This document shows, one piece after another, positions 1 to 8,308 of a DNA stretch of 64,000 nt. Made by a program: the position numbers and the translations under genes. The notes under the pieces were generated by a model. The model made no database searches. It was given only the letters and a program-made list of their open reading frames with translations, and was not told the origin of the DNA. The stretch covers positions 34,626-98,625 of the forward strand of contig NZ_FOQG01000016.1 of assembly GCF_900113685.1 (NCBI RefSeq), read 5' to 3'. Every line of letters starts with the position of its first letter. The first letter of the stretch is position 1. The DNA is from Nocardioides psychrotolerans (GTDB lineage Bacteria > Actinomycetota > Actinomycetes > Propionibacteriales > Nocardioidaceae).

Positions 1-389
1 ATCGCCGACATCCCCTCGTCGACGAGGGCAGGCGTGTTGGGCATGACGCGTACGACGGCGATGTCGTCGGGCACCCGGCTCTCGATGAAGGCAGTCGTGA
101 TGCCGGCCGCGAGCGAGACGACCAGCTGACCCGGCCGCAGCACCCCGGCGATCTCCGCGAGCAGGTCGCCCATGTCCTGCGGCTTGACCACGAGCGCCAG
201 CGTGTCCGCCAAGGTGGCAGCCTCGACGTTGGAGACGACGGCGACGCCGTAGCGCTCCTCGAGCTCGCGGGCGCGCTCGGCGCGCTTCTCGCCGACGAGG
301 AGGTGGTCGACGCGGCGGCCGGCGCGGACCAGGCCGGAGAGCAGGGTCTCGCCCATCACCCCGGCGCCGAGGATCGCGGTCTGGCTCAT
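1..389 (-). CDS. proC: Pyrroline-5-carboxylate reductase, C-terminus cut by window edge
   Basis: This gene encodes the NADPH-dependent reductase that makes the last step of proline synthesis, from pyrroline-5-carboxylate to proline, in the cytosol. The visible N-terminal 129 residues start MSQTAILGAGVMGETLLSGL, a Rossmann GxGxxG fold, and reach VRVMPNTPALVDEG, the MPNTPA signature of ProC. The rest of the enzyme, including the dimerisation domain, lies beyond position 1. The start ATG follows the proline dehydrogenase stop by 7 bp, so the two are very likely co-transcribed. Having a catabolic and an anabolic proline enzyme side by side could allow proline/P5C cycling, but that is inference. 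Confidence 0.93.
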   Translation of the reverse strand, partial: MSQTAILGAGVMGETLLSGLVRAGRRVDHLLVGEKRAERARELEERYGVAVVSNVEAATLADTLALVVKPQDMGDLLAEIAGVLRPGQLVVSLAAGITTAFIESRVPDDIAVVRVMPNTPALVDEGMSA

Positions 390-396
390 GTGGGAC

Positions 397-1332
397 CTAC
401 TTCTTGGAGATCAGGGACTTCACGAAGAATGACAGGTTCTGCGGGCGCTCCGCGAGGCGCCGCATCAGGTAGCCGTACCACTCCTGGCCGTAGGGCAGGT
501 AGACGCGCACGGTCTCGCCGCTGGCGGCGAGCCGCTTCTGCTCCTCGGGGCGGATGCCGAAGAGCATCTGGAACTCGTAGGTCTTCCGCGCGCGGCCGTA
601 ACGGCTGGCGAGCGAGGAGGCGATCTCGACCATGCGCGGGTCATGGGTGGCGATCATCGGGTAGCCGTCACCGGCGAGCAGCACCTTGAGGCACCGCACG
701 AACGACTTGTCGACGTCGATCCGGTCCTGGAAGGCGACGCTCTCGGGCTCGTTGTAGGCGCCCTTGCACAGCCGCACCCGCGAGCCCTCGTAGGTGAGCG
801 CGCGGCAGTCGTCCTCGGTGCGGTGCAGGTAGGCCTGGAGCACCGCGCCGGTCTCGGGGAAGTCCTTGCGCAGGTCGCGCAGGATCGCCAGGGTCGCATC
901 GGTGGTGGTGTGGTCCTCCATGTCCAGGGTGACCGTGGTGCCCGCGTTGCGCGCGGCCCGGCAGATGGTGCGGGCGTTCTCGAGGGCCGTCTTGTGACCG
1001 TGGTCGGGCAACAGCAGCCCGATCGCGGTCAGCTTGACCGACACCTCCGCGTGACGCGGCAGCCCCTTGGTGGTGAGCTGGCGCAGCAGCTCGACGTAGG
1101 CCGCCACGGTCGCGTCGGCCTGCTCGACGCGGAGGGTGTCCTCGCCGAGGAAGTCGAGGGTGATCTTGAGGCCGTCGTCGACCAGGTCGGCGGTCGCGGC
1201 CACGGCCGCCTCGGTGGTTTCACCGGGGACGTAGCTGGTGACGATGCCGGAGGTCACGGGCATGGTGGCGACGAGCGTCTTGACCCGGTCGCTCCGCGAC
1301 AGGAGCAGGATCGGCTGGCGGAGCAGGGACAT
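397..1332 (-). CDS. Monofunctional proline dehydrogenase (PRODH)
   Basis: This is a 311-residue FAD-dependent proline dehydrogenase, which oxidises proline to pyrroline-5-carboxylate and passes electrons to the respiratory chain. It has the TIM-barrel PRODH domain, with the family landmarks EFQMLFGIR (about residues 258-266) and YLPYGQEWYGYLMRRLAERP near the C-terminus, the region that binds proline. Its length fits the monofunctional enzyme; no P5C dehydrogenase domain is fused. The ATG at 1332 is preceded by TAGCCT with a 6-nt gap, so it may be made from its own leaderless promoter that overlaps the stop codon of the ABC permease. It sits 7 bp upstream of proC. Confidence 0.93.
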   Translation of the reverse strand: MSLLRQPILLLSRSDRVKTLVATMPVTSGIVTSYVPGETTEAAVAATADLVDDGLKITLDFLGEDTLRVEQADATVAAYVELLRQLTTKGLPRHAEVSVKLTAIGLLLPDHGHKTALENARTICRAARNAGTTVTLDMEDHTTTDATLAILRDLRKDFPETGAVLQAYLHRTEDDCRALTYEGSRVRLCKGAYNEPESVAFQDRIDVDKSFVRCLKVLLAGDGYPMIATHDPRMVEIASSLASRYGRARKTYEFQMLFGIRPEEQKRLAASGETVRVYLPYGQEWYGYLMRRLAERPQNLSFFVKSLISKK

Positions 1333-1338
1333 GGCGCC

Positions 1339-1344
1339 AGGCTA
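1339..1344 (-). promoter_or_regulatory. Leaderless -10 element for proline dehydrogenase
   Basis: TAGCCT lies 6 nt before the ATG at 1332 on the minus strand, the spacing expected for a leaderless transcript. It overlaps the TAG stop of the upstream permease, so proline dehydrogenase may be transcribed both with the ABC genes and alone. Confidence 0.45.
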
Positions 1345-2076
1345 CGCCGTACGACGTCGCAGGGTCGCCGCCCCCAGGGCGAGACCGGCGAGGACGAAGC
1401 CGCCCACGACCGCCAGGTCCGCCCACACCTCCGCGGTCGTGGTCGCGACGCCCAGGTGGGTCATCGCGTCGACGGCGTAGGACAGCGGCAGCGCGTCGGA
1501 GAGGGCGCCCAGGACCTCGGGGAGCGCATCGCGCGAGACGAACAGGCCGCACAGCAGGATCTGTGGGATCACCAGGGCCGGCATGAACTGGACGGCCTGG
1601 AACTCCGTACGAGCGAAGGCCGACACGAGCAGACCGAGCGCCGTGCCGAGCACGGCGTCGACGACCGCGACGACGGTCAGCAGCCACACCGGTCCGGCCA
1701 CCTCCAGGTCCAGGAGGCCGACGCTGATCCCGACGGCGAGGACCGACTGGGCCACAGCGACGATCGCGAAGGCCACGGCGTATCCGAGCAGAAAGTCCAG
1801 CTTGCCCATCGGCATCGCGAGAAGCCGCTCGAGGGTGCCGCTCGAGCGCTCGCGCAGCGTGGTCACGCTGGTCACCAGGAACATGATGGTGAAGGGGAAG
1901 ATCGCCAGCAGCGCGGGACCGACGCGGTCGAAGACCGCGCCGTCGTTGCTGTACATCCACCACAGCAGGGTGATCAGCAGGGTCGGGAGGAGGAACAACA
2001 TGGCCAGCGTGCGGCGGTCGCGACGCAGCTGCGTGAGGACCCGACGGGCGATTGCCGCGACGACCCGGGGACTCAT
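1342..2076 (-). CDS. ABC-2 type exporter, membrane subunit
   Basis: This is a 244-residue integral membrane protein with about six hydrophobic helices, for example LAMLFLLPTLLITLLWWMY near the N-terminus and VGGFVLAGLALGAATL at the C-terminus. It also has the LRERSSGTLERLLAMPM stretch typical of ABC-2/DrrB-like permeases. It should form the channel of an exporter with the ATPase encoded just upstream. The ATG at 2076 overlaps the ATPase stop (ATGA), which supports this start and translational coupling. The substrate cannot be read from the sequence; related systems export drugs or lipids. A TetR gene lies upstream of the pair. Confidence 0.88.
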   Translation of the reverse strand: MSPRVVAAIARRVLTQLRRDRRTLAMLFLLPTLLITLLWWMYSNDGAVFDRVGPALLAIFPFTIMFLVTSVTTLRERSSGTLERLLAMPMGKLDFLLGYAVAFAIVAVAQSVLAVGISVGLLDLEVAGPVWLLTVVAVVDAVLGTALGLLVSAFARTEFQAVQFMPALVIPQILLCGLFVSRDALPEVLGALSDALPLSYAVDAMTHLGVATTTAEVWADLAVVGGFVLAGLALGAATLRRRTA

Positions 2077-2798
2077 GCCACTGCCCCGTCGCCCTCGACG
2101 AGCATGAGGAACGCCGTCTCGATGTCGTCGGCGCCCGCCCCGGCCTTGATGGCTGCGGGGGTGTCGTCGGCGAGGATCTGGCCCTCGCGCATGAGCAGCA
2201 GCCGGTCGCACCGCTCGGCCTCGTCCATGACGTGGCTGGAGACGAGCACCGCGGTGCCGTCGTCCGCGAGCCGGTGGAAGAGCGCCCAGAGGTCGCGCCG
2301 CAGCACCGGGTCGAGGCCGACCGTGGGCTCGTCGAGGACCAGCAGCCCCGGCGTACCGAGAAGCGCGACCGCGAGGCTCACCCGGCTGCGCTGACCGCCG
2401 CTGAGCTCGCCGACGACCGCGTCACGCTGCCGGCCGAGGTCGACGGCCTCCAGCACGCGCGCCGCCTCCGTCGCGATGTCGGGGACCCCGAGCACGCGGG
2501 CGAAGAAGCGCAGGTTCTCCGCGACCGTGAGGTCGTCGTAGACGCTGGCGGCCTGCGTCACGTAGCCGACCCGTCGCCGCAGCGGCGCGCTGCCCGCGGG
2601 CTCCGCCAGCACGGTCACGCTGCCGCCCTCGATGCGCTGGACGCCGACGATCGAGCGCAGGAGCGTCGACTTGCCGCAGCCCGACGGCCCGAGCAGGCCG
2701 GTCACCCCGGGGCCGATGCTGACGTCGAGGTCGGTGAGCACCGGGTGGTGTCCGCGGACGACGGTCAGTCCTCGGGTCTCGACGATTGATTTCATCAT
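2073..2798 (-). CDS. ABC exporter ATP-binding subunit
   Basis: This is a 241-residue ATPase with Walker A GPSGCGKST (about residues 38-46), signature LSGGQRSRVSLA, Walker B LLVLDEPTVGLDP and a switch His in VSSHVMDEAERC. It powers the adjacent ABC-2 permease, with which it overlaps by 4 bp. The start at 2798 (MMKSIVETRG) is chosen because a CACAAT hexamer lies 7 nt upstream, suggesting a leaderless start; a second ATG is at 2795. A 16-bp palindrome overlaps the start codons and may be the operator of the neighbouring TetR protein. DrrA-like drug or antibiotic exporters are the nearest family. Confidence 0.92.
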   Translation of the reverse strand: MMKSIVETRGLTVVRGHHPVLTDLDVSIGPGVTGLLGPSGCGKSTLLRSIVGVQRIEGGSVTVLAEPAGSAPLRRRVGYVTQAASVYDDLTVAENLRFFARVLGVPDIATEAARVLEAVDLGRQRDAVVGELSGGQRSRVSLAVALLGTPGLLVLDEPTVGLDPVLRRDLWALFHRLADDGTAVLVSSHVMDEAERCDRLLLMREGQILADDTPAAIKAGAGADDIETAFLMLVEGDGAVA

Positions 2799-2806
2799 GC
2801 GATGAA
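2791..2806. promoter_or_regulatory. Putative TetR-type operator at the ABC exporter start
   Basis: TTCATC-ATGC-GATGAA is a perfect palindrome with 6-bp arms. It covers the ABC ATPase start codons and the region just after its predicted -10 (CACAAT, 2806-2811 on the minus strand). A bound dimer would block transcription initiation. The TetR gene at 2973-3566 is the obvious candidate protein; the assignment is inference. Confidence 0.45.
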
Positions 2807-2883
2807 TTGTGCGCGTCCGGGTGGGCCGTTGGCAAGGGTCGACCGGACCTCCGAGGAGGTCGTCCCACCCGACGTGGTGGGTC

Positions 2884-2967
2884 TTGGCGGGCGAGTCTGT
2901 CGCTTGAGGGGTGTTGCAACACCTCTCAAGCGCCAGAGTCCCCGGACATCCGGGGACTCATGCAGGC
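2884..2967 (-). repeat. Double-hairpin dispersed repeat, copy 1 (about 82 bp)
   Basis: The element has two stem-loops: a 32-nt near-perfect palindrome at 2901-2932 centred on TTGCAA (16-bp arms, one mismatch), and a 24-nt palindrome at 2936-2959 with 11-bp arms (GAGTCCCCGGA and its complement). A second copy in the opposite orientation is at 24251-24330; the two also share the flanks CTGCATGAGT and ACAGACTCGCCCGCCAAGA. It starts about 7 bp after the TetR stop codon, so it may end that transcript as well as being a mobile or structural repeat. Confidence 0.85.
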
Positions 2968-2972
2968 CGGCC

Positions 2973-3566
2973 TCAGCCCGGCAACACCCCGTCAAGGAAC
3001 CCCTGGACCACCGGCGCATAGGTGGCGACGAGCTGCTCGGAGGGCATCGAGGCGAGCGGCTCGACGGCGAGCAGGTAGCGGACGACCACGAGGCCGACGA
3101 GCTGGGAGGCGACGAGGGTCATGCGGCGGGGTGCGTCGTCGAGTCCGAGGGCCTCCCCGACAGGGCCCAGCACCATGCGCATCACCCCGTCGCGCAGCAG
3201 CCGCTGGCCTGCGGGCTCAGCGATCCCGCGGACGACGGCCAGCAGCGGCAGCCTGGTCTCCTCGTCGTCCCACACCGAGACGAAGACGCGGAGCAGCCGC
3301 TCCCCCGCCCCGTCGAGCCCGCCCTCGACCACCGGCAGCAGTGCCTCGCGGGGGTCGACGCGCAGCGCGAGGGCCGCGACGAACAGGTCGTCCTTGGTGC
3401 CGAAGTAGTGGTGCACCAGCGCCGCGTCGACCCCGGCCGCCGCGGCGACGGAGCGGACCGACGTACGGCTGAAGCCGGAGGCGGCGAAGCCCTCGCGCGC
3501 GGCCGCCAGGATCGCCGCCCGGGTGTCGGGTGCGCCGGGCCGCCTCCCCCGACGCGGGGCGCTCAC
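2973..3566 (-). CDS. TetR/AcrR family transcriptional regulator
   Basis: This is a 197-residue repressor-type protein. The N-terminal helix-turn-helix runs from about residue 15 to 60 (TRAAILAAAREGFAASGFSR then VDAALVHHYFGTKDDLF), the classic TetR DNA-binding motif. The C-terminal ligand domain resembles no effector class I can name. The GTG start at 3566 overlaps the stop of the upstream isomerase gene (GTGA), so it is translated as the last gene of the Ppx/GppA-isomerase-TetR run. The next genes downstream are an ABC exporter with a palindrome over its start, so control of that exporter is the likely job. Confidence 0.88.
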   Translation of the reverse strand: MSAPRRGRRPGAPDTRAAILAAAREGFAASGFSRTSVRSVAAAAGVDAALVHHYFGTKDDLFVAALALRVDPREALLPVVEGGLDGAGERLLRVFVSVWDDEETRLPLLAVVRGIAEPAGQRLLRDGVMRMVLGPVGEALGLDDAPRRMTLVASQLVGLVVVRYLLAVEPLASMPSEQLVATYAPVVQGFLDGVLPG

Positions 3567-4354
3567 GACGCGGGCACCACGAAGTGCTCGCGCGCGAAGT
3601 CGAGCGACTCGCGTAGGTCGGTCTCACGCTCCTCGCGGCTGCTGCAGCGGCGAGTGTTGATCTCCACGACGATCTCCCCGTCGAAGCCGACCTTGGCGAG
3701 GTAGCGCAGGAACGGGGCGGCGCCCATGGAGCCGCGGCCGGGCACGAGGTGCTCGTCCTTGGCGGACCCACTGCCGTCGGTGAGGTGGATGTGGCGCAGC
3801 CGGTCGCCGAGGCGCTTGGCCATGTCGATCGGGTCCGAGGCCGCGATCGCGGCGTGCGAGAGGTCGATGGTGGTGTTGGCGTAGGGCTCCTCGGAGGGGT
3901 CCCACCCGGGCAGGTACATCTCCATGCCGCGACGCGAGGAGGCTCGCCAGGGATACATGTTCTCGACCGCGAACTTGATCCCAGTGGAGTTCTCCAGGGC
4001 CGCGATGCCGTTGACGAAGTCGCGGGCGTAGTCCTTCTGCCACCGGAAGGGAGGGTGTACGACGACCACCTCGGCGCCGACGTCGGCCGCCATCTCCGCC
4101 GAGCGCTGGAGCTTGCCCCACGGCTCGGTGCCCCAGACCCGCTGGGTGAAGAGCAGGCAGGGCGCGTGGATCGCGCTCACCGGCATCTCGTGGTGCTGGG
4201 AGAGCTGCCGGACCGCGGAGGTCTGCTGGCTCAGCGCGTCGATGCCGACCATCACCTCGACCGCCTCGTAGCCGAGCTGTGCGGCGTAGGCGAAGGCATG
4301 CGCGGACGACTCGGGGTAGACCGAGGCGGTGGAGAGTCCGATGCGTGGGGTCAC
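3563..4354 (-). CDS. Sugar phosphate isomerase/epimerase (xylose isomerase-like TIM barrel)
   Basis: This is a 263-residue protein of the AP endonuclease family 2 / xylose isomerase-like superfamily. Metal-site style motifs are visible: [48 protein letters not shown] and IVVEINTRR, the His/Glu/Asp ligands on successive barrel strands. The real substrate is unknown. The GTG start at 4354 makes a GTGA overlap with the stop of the Ppx/GppA gene. The same isomerase lies near ppx1 and proC in M. tuberculosis (Rv0498 region), so the neighbourhood is conserved, although its meaning is unclear. Confidence 0.85.
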   Translation of the reverse strand: MTPRIGLSTASVYPESSAHAFAYAAQLGYEAVEVMVGIDALSQQTSAVRQLSQHHEMPVSAIHAPCLLFTQRVWGTEPWGKLQRSAEMAADVGAEVVVVHPPFRWQKDYARDFVNGIAALENSTGIKFAVENMYPWRASSRRGMEMYLPGWDPSEEPYANTTIDLSHAAIAASDPIDMAKRLGDRLRHIHLTDGSGSAKDEHLVPGRGSMGAAPFLRYLAKVGFDGEIVVEINTRRCSSREERETDLRESLDFAREHFVVPAS

Positions 4355-5286
4355 CCGTCGAGCACGCCTATCGTGTCGATGCGCTCGAGGATGACGCCCT
4401 CCCGCAGCGCCCACGGACAGATCTCCAGCTCGCCGAGGTCGAAGATGTCCATGCAGGCCTCGGCGACGAGCGCGCCGGGGACGATCTGGTGGGTGCGGCT
4501 CGGCGAGACGCCGGGCAGGTCGGCCAGCTCATCGGGCGTCATCGCCACCAGCTTGGGGATCCACTGCCGCAGGGTGTCGAGCTGGAGGGAGCGCGGGACC
4601 AGGGGGCCGTCACCGGAGGGCGCAGCCCCGCAGATGCGGGCCAGCGAGCGGAACGTCTTGGAGGTCGCAGCCGCACGGTGGGGCGTGCCGGCCCGGAGCA
4701 GGTTGCCGGCGTCGCGGGCGATCTCGGTGCGGATCTGCTTGCGGAGCTGACGGATCCGGGGCTCGTCGAGGTCCACGTCGAAGAGCGTCCTGGCCAGCCG
4801 GGCCGCCCCGAGCGGCAAGGACCACGCGACGTCCGGGCGCTCGTCGGCCCCGCCGGCAATCTCCAGCGAGCCGCCACCGATGTCGAAGACCGCCAGGCGG
4901 CCGGCCGACCAGCCGAACCAGCGTCGTACGGCGAGGAAGGTCAGGCGCGCCTCGTCCTCACCGGAGAGCACGGCGATGTGCTCGCCCGTGCGCTCGCTCA
5001 CGGTGCGCAGGACGGCGTCGGAGTTGACCGCGTCGCGGACCGCCGACGTGGCGAAGCTCAGCATCGCCTCACAGCCCTTGTCCTCCGCAACGACCAGCGC
5101 CTCAGCGGTGAAGGCCGCGAGCGCGTCGATGCCGGTCTGCGAGACCGCGCCGGTCTCGTCGAGGTGCTCGGCGAGACGCAACGGCTGCTTGTAGGAGAAG
5201 GCCGGCAGCGGTGCTGCGCCGTCGTGTGCGTCGACCACCAGCAGGTGGCCGGTGTTGGAACCGATGTCCAGGACGCCCAGGCGCAT
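4351..5286 (-). CDS. Ppx/GppA family exopolyphosphatase/phosphatase
   Basis: This 311-residue ASKHA-fold phosphatase hydrolyses terminal phosphates of polyphosphate or pppGpp. Visible motifs are [12 protein letters not shown] (phosphate 1 loop), [13 protein letters not shown] with the catalytic-type Glu, and [13 protein letters not shown] (phosphate 2 loop). It is short, lacking the C-terminal HD domain of long Ppx enzymes, like M. tuberculosis Ppx1. It heads a coupled run with an isomerase and a TetR regulator. Upstream, TAGGTT lies 6 nt before the ATG, so the mRNA is probably leaderless; the promoter faces that of the divergent gene at 5327. Confidence 0.9.
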   Translation of the reverse strand: MRLGVLDIGSNTGHLLVVDAHDGAAPLPAFSYKQPLRLAEHLDETGAVSQTGIDALAAFTAEALVVAEDKGCEAMLSFATSAVRDAVNSDAVLRTVSERTGEHIAVLSGEDEARLTFLAVRRWFGWSAGRLAVFDIGGGSLEIAGGADERPDVAWSLPLGAARLARTLFDVDLDEPRIRQLRKQIRTEIARDAGNLLRAGTPHRAAATSKTFRSLARICGAAPSGDGPLVPRSLQLDTLRQWIPKLVAMTPDELADLPGVSPSRTHQIVPGALVAEACMDIFDLGELEICPWALREGVILERIDTIGVLDG

Positions 5287-5292
5287 GGGTCA

Positions 5293-5319
5293 AACCTACC
5301 GCCGCCCTCCCCGTAGGCT
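5293..5319. promoter_or_regulatory. Back-to-back leaderless promoters
   Basis: The 40-bp gap between two divergent genes holds TAGGTT on the minus strand (5293-5298, 6 nt before ATG 5286) and TAGGCT on the plus strand (5314-5319, 7 nt before ATG 5327). Neither gene has a Shine-Dalgarno sequence. Both therefore look leaderless, with their -10 elements only 15 bp apart. Confidence 0.55.
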
Positions 5320-5326
5320 GACGCGC

Positions 5327-6103
5327 ATGCCCGAAGTCGACCTGGTCTTTCCGCGCGCCTTCGTGGAGTTCGTCAATCCGGCCGACGAGACCGAGGTGAT
5401 GCGCTGTGACCTCACCTGGCTCACGTCGAGCTTCATGTGCATCTTCGGCCAGGGCTGCCAGGGCATCTATGCCGACGCCCCCGACACCGGCTGCTGCACC
5501 CTCGGCGCGCACTTCGCCGACAAGGACGACGAGAAGCGGGTCGCCGGTTTCGTTGCGCAGCTCGACGAGACGCAGTGGCAGTTCCACCCCGGTCGCGCGG
5601 TCAAGAAGAAGGACTGGATCGAGACCGACGACGAGGGCGAGCGCAAGACGCGCACGGTCGAGGTGGAGGGCCAGCAGGCCTGTGTGTTCCACAACCGCGC
5701 CGACTTCGCGCCCGGCGGCACCCCCGTCGGCGCGGGCTGCGCCCTGCACGGACTGGCGTTGCAGCAGGACCGCAACCCGCTCGAGACCAAGCCCGACGTC
5801 TGCTGGCAGCTGCCGATCCGTCGCCGCTTCCGCAACGTCGAGCGCCAGGACGGCACGACCTACACCGAGGTCACCATCACCGAGTACGACCGCAGGGGCT
5901 GGGGTGCCGGCGGCCACGACCTCGACTGGTACTGCTCAGGCAACACCGAGGCCCACGTCGCCGTCGAGCCGGTCTACGTCACGCATGCCCCGGAGCTGAC
6001 CGAGCTCATGGGCCCGGCGGCGTACGCCGAGCTGGTGCGGCACTGCGACGCCCACGTGCGCTCGCGATCAGCGCTCGCGCTGCACCCCGCCGACCCGCAC
6101 TGA
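5327..6103 (+). CDS. Conserved Cys-rich protein of unknown function (Rv0495c-like)
   Basis: This is a 258-residue cytosolic-looking protein with no signal peptide. It has clustered cysteines ([47 protein letters not shown]), suggesting a metal or iron-sulfur site, but no family with known chemistry. A homologue lies divergent from ppx1 in M. tuberculosis (Rv0495c), the same arrangement as here. The ATG at 5327 is chosen over upstream in-frame codons because the TAGGCT -10 element is 7 nt before it and no ribosome binding site is present. No function is assigned. Confidence 0.85.
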   Translation: MPEVDLVFPRAFVEFVNPADETEVMRCDLTWLTSSFMCIFGQGCQGIYADAPDTGCCTLGAHFADKDDEKRVAGFVAQLDETQWQFHPGRAVKKKDWIETDDEGERKTRTVEVEGQQACVFHNRADFAPGGTPVGAGCALHGLALQQDRNPLETKPDVCWQLPIRRRFRNVERQDGTTYTEVTITEYDRRGWGAGGHDLDWYCSGNTEAHVAVEPVYVTHAPELTELMGPAAYAELVRHCDAHVRSRSALALHPADPH

Positions 6104-6239
6104 CCCACGCCGGCGGACCGACACGCCCGACCGTCGATCCTCCGGGGCGGAGCCCGTCCGCGCCTGGTGACGTCTCGACGTCAAGAGACCCCGACCCCGC
6201 CTCCGGAAGCACACCCTTGCCTGCCGCACAATGACCGGC

Positions 6240-6878
6240 ATGCGCCTGGATCACCTCTCTTTCGCTGCAGGGCCGGATGGACTCGCAGGAACCGCCCAGC
6301 GCCTGGGCGATCTCCTCGGTCGTGAGTTCACCGACGGGGGCATCCACCCCCGCTTCGGCACCCGCAACATGACGTTGCCGCTGGCCGACCGCACCTATCT
6401 CGAGGTCGTCGAGGTCCTCGACCACCCGGCCTCGAACAAGGCGCCCTTCGGCCAGGCCGTGCGCGCCCGCTCCGCCCTCGGCGGTGGCTGGCTCGGCTGG
6501 GTCGTCTCCGTCGACGACATCACCGTCGTCGAGCAGCGCCTGGGCCGCTCCGCGGTCGTCGGCAGCCGCCGCCGCCCCGACGGCACCGAGCTCCGCTGGC
6601 GCCAGATCGGCGTGAACGGCCTCATCTCCGACCCCCAGCTCCCGTTCTTCATCGAGTGGGAGACCGGCGACGAGCTGCGCCCCTTCTCGGGCTCCGACGG
6701 CGACTTCTCCCTTGCCTGCCTGGAGATCGCGGGTGATCCGCAGCGGGTGAGCGAGTGGCTCGGCGAGAGCGTCGAGTCCCCCCTCGAGGACGTCAAGGTC
6801 GAATGGGTCGCCCCCAACGGCACTCCCGGGATCCTCGCTGCGCACTTCCAGACCCCGCGCGGTCTGGTCCGTCTCTGA
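6240..6878 (+). CDS. VOC/glyoxalase-like domain protein
   Basis: This protein of about 212 residues starts MRLDHLSFAAGPDGLAGTAQ and has the beta-alpha-beta-beta-beta pattern of the glyoxalase-like (VOC) superfamily. H4 of the first strand and E56 in YLEVVEVLDH are possible metal ligands, and a second module follows (LPFFIEWETG). Substrate and reaction are unknown. A start nine bases upstream (6231) is also possible; 6240 is preferred because CACAAT lies 7 nt before it. The 136 bp between the previous gene and this one contain no other recognisable signal. Its 3' end may overlap the start of the methyltransferase gene. Confidence 0.8.
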   Translation: MRLDHLSFAAGPDGLAGTAQRLGDLLGREFTDGGIHPRFGTRNMTLPLADRTYLEVVEVLDHPASNKAPFGQAVRARSALGGGWLGWVVSVDDITVVEQRLGRSAVVGSRRRPDGTELRWRQIGVNGLISDPQLPFFIEWETGDELRPFSGSDGDFSLACLEIAGDPQRVSEWLGESVESPLEDVKVEWVAPNGTPGILAAHFQTPRGLVRL

Positions 6879-7648
6879 CGCCGCACCCCGCTGGGCCTCC
6901 CGCTGGGCCTTCTGACGGGCGCCCTGACGGGCCTCATGACGGGCCGCTGCCGCGGGGCACCGTCCCCAGCCCCAACATCTGGTCCCACACCGCGACCTAC
7001 GAGATCGAGAACCTGGCCGTCGATCCCGACGGCCGCCTCGAGAGCGCGATCCGCGCTCTCGTGGACTTCTCCGGCGCCCACCTCCTCGACCTCGGCTGCG
7101 GCACAGGCTTCCACCTGCCCGGCTTCGCCGCCGCCGTGGGTCCCACCGGCTCGGTGACCGGCGTCGAGCCGCACCCCGACCTGCTCGCCCTCGCCCGCCG
7201 TCGTACGAACGCGGTCGCGGGGGTCCTCGTCCTCCAGGGCACTGCCCAGGACGTGCCTCTTCCCGACCACAGCGTCGACGTGGTGCACGTGCGGTGGGCC
7301 TACTTCTTCGGGCCCGGGTGCGAGCCGGGGCTGGCCGAGCTCGACCGCGTCGTACGACGTGGGGGCACTGCAATCATCATCGACAACGACGGCTCCCGGT
7401 CGACGTTCGGCGCGTGGTTCCGCCTTGGCTACCCGCACCTGCCGCCGCCCGCTGAGGTCGAGCGCTTCTGGGCGCAGCGCGGCTGGACCCGCACGCCGGT
7501 CGACATGGGCTGGCGCTTCACCTCGCGCGCCGACCTCGAGGCGGTCGTGAGGATCGAGCTCAAGCCTGACGTCGCCGACACGGTGCTGCGTCGCCACGAG
7601 GGGCTCGAGGTCGACTACGCGGTCAACGTGTGGGCGAAGGTGTTCTAG
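6803..7648 (+). CDS. Class I SAM-dependent methyltransferase, start uncertain
   Basis: The clear domain begins near 6976 (PNIWSHTATYEIEN) and has the SAM-binding motif I LLDLGCGTGFHLPGF, the acidic VTGVEPHPDLL end of strand 2, and DVVHVRWAYFF. It is a methyltransferase of unknown substrate, probably small-molecule. No ATG, GTG or TTG lies in frame between the VOC stop (6878) and the domain, so translation must start inside the VOC gene (ATG 6803 or GTG 6755) or at a CTG. The resulting linker, rich in Pro, Ala and Gly, is encoded by short direct repeats (6890-6955). The start should be regarded as unresolved. Confidence 0.75.
   Translation: MGRPQRHSRDPRCALPDPARSGPSLTPHPAGPPAGPSDGRPDGPHDGPLPRGTVPSPNIWSHTATYEIENLAVDPDGRLESAIRALVDFSGAHLLDLGCGTGFHLPGFAAAVGPTGSVTGVEPHPDLLALARRRTNAVAGVLVLQGTAQDVPLPDHSVDVVHVRWAYFFGPGCEPGLAELDRVVRRGGTAIIIDNDGSRSTFGAWFRLGYPHLPPPAEVERFWAQRGWTRTPVDMGWRFTSRADLEAVVRIELKPDVADTVLRRHEGLEVDYAVNVWAKVF
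6890..6955 (+). repeat. Short direct repeats before the methyltransferase domain
   Basis: GCTGGGCCT occurs twice and GACGGGC three times within 66 bp, giving a low-complexity PAGPPAGP...DGRPDGPHDGP reading in the methyltransferase frame. Slippage-prone DNA of this kind could explain the missing conventional start codon. Confidence 0.6.
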
Positions 7649-8308
7649 GCCTAGGCGTTCTGCGTTCTAGGTGTTCGACCTCAGGCTGATGACGGCGGGA
7701 CCGCCCGTCCGGATCTGGCCGATGTGCGTGCTGACGAGCCGGGATGGTCGTCCGTGACTTGTTCCACGCGGTCGTGTTGCCATCGCGACCATGATCGACT
7801 TGATGGCGCTACCTCCAGTGCTTTACCGCGGAGCGGTGAGCGGAGAGGAGAGCGGTGAATGTTCACTGTCGTATTTACGCCCGGAGGTTGACCGAGCACG
7901 CGCGGGACTGCTGCACGGACAGGTGACATGTCGGGTCACGCAGCCTGAGTGGCTGTCGTGGCGTCGTCACCTTTCGGATGACCGCAACCGGGCACGACAT
8001 CGCTGAGGATGCCCCGTCCCCCATGGAGATCCACGCGGCCTGGGACGGCAATTCTTTGACATGGGCATGGCGCTGGGCACCTTCCGGTGAGACGTTGCGG
8101 GATCGGTCCCGCACATCGGCGCGGCCGCTGCGCGGATGCCAGACGCCCAACCTCAGGCGAGCCTCGCGCTCCTGAGGTCGCGGAGGTTCGTAGTCGGACG
8201 TACTCAATCGGGCGACGCCCACCTGCCTCACGCCTGTGGCCGGCGCGCGGAGGCCAATGCGTACGTTCGCCCGCGACGACATCGTGTCCGTGCGCGGCAC
8301 GATCCCGA
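7649..8308. other. Gene-poor stretch of about 660 bp
   Basis: This stretch lies between a plus-strand methyltransferase and the 3' end of the LacI gene. It is visibly less GC-rich than its surroundings around 7740-8060 (for example TGTTCACTGTCGTATTTACG). Short open frames exist on the plus strand (7791-8006 and 7978-8175), but none resembles a family I know, has a clear ribosome site or matches the codon bias of the neighbours. Short direct repeats of GTTCTAG occur right after the methyltransferase stop. It could be the remnant of a decayed gene or insertion. Confidence 0.5.

Noticed and set aside
643..2394. Long plus-strand open frame of 583 codons over proline dehydrogenase and the ABC genes
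   Set aside because: It is antisense to well-supported genes, with Gly/Arg/Asp/Val-rich composition and no domain. High-GC DNA produces such frames by chance.
7791..8006. Small plus-strand frame of 71 codons in the gene-poor stretch
   Set aside because: It has no ribosome site or -10 at the right spacing, no family resemblance and atypical codon use.
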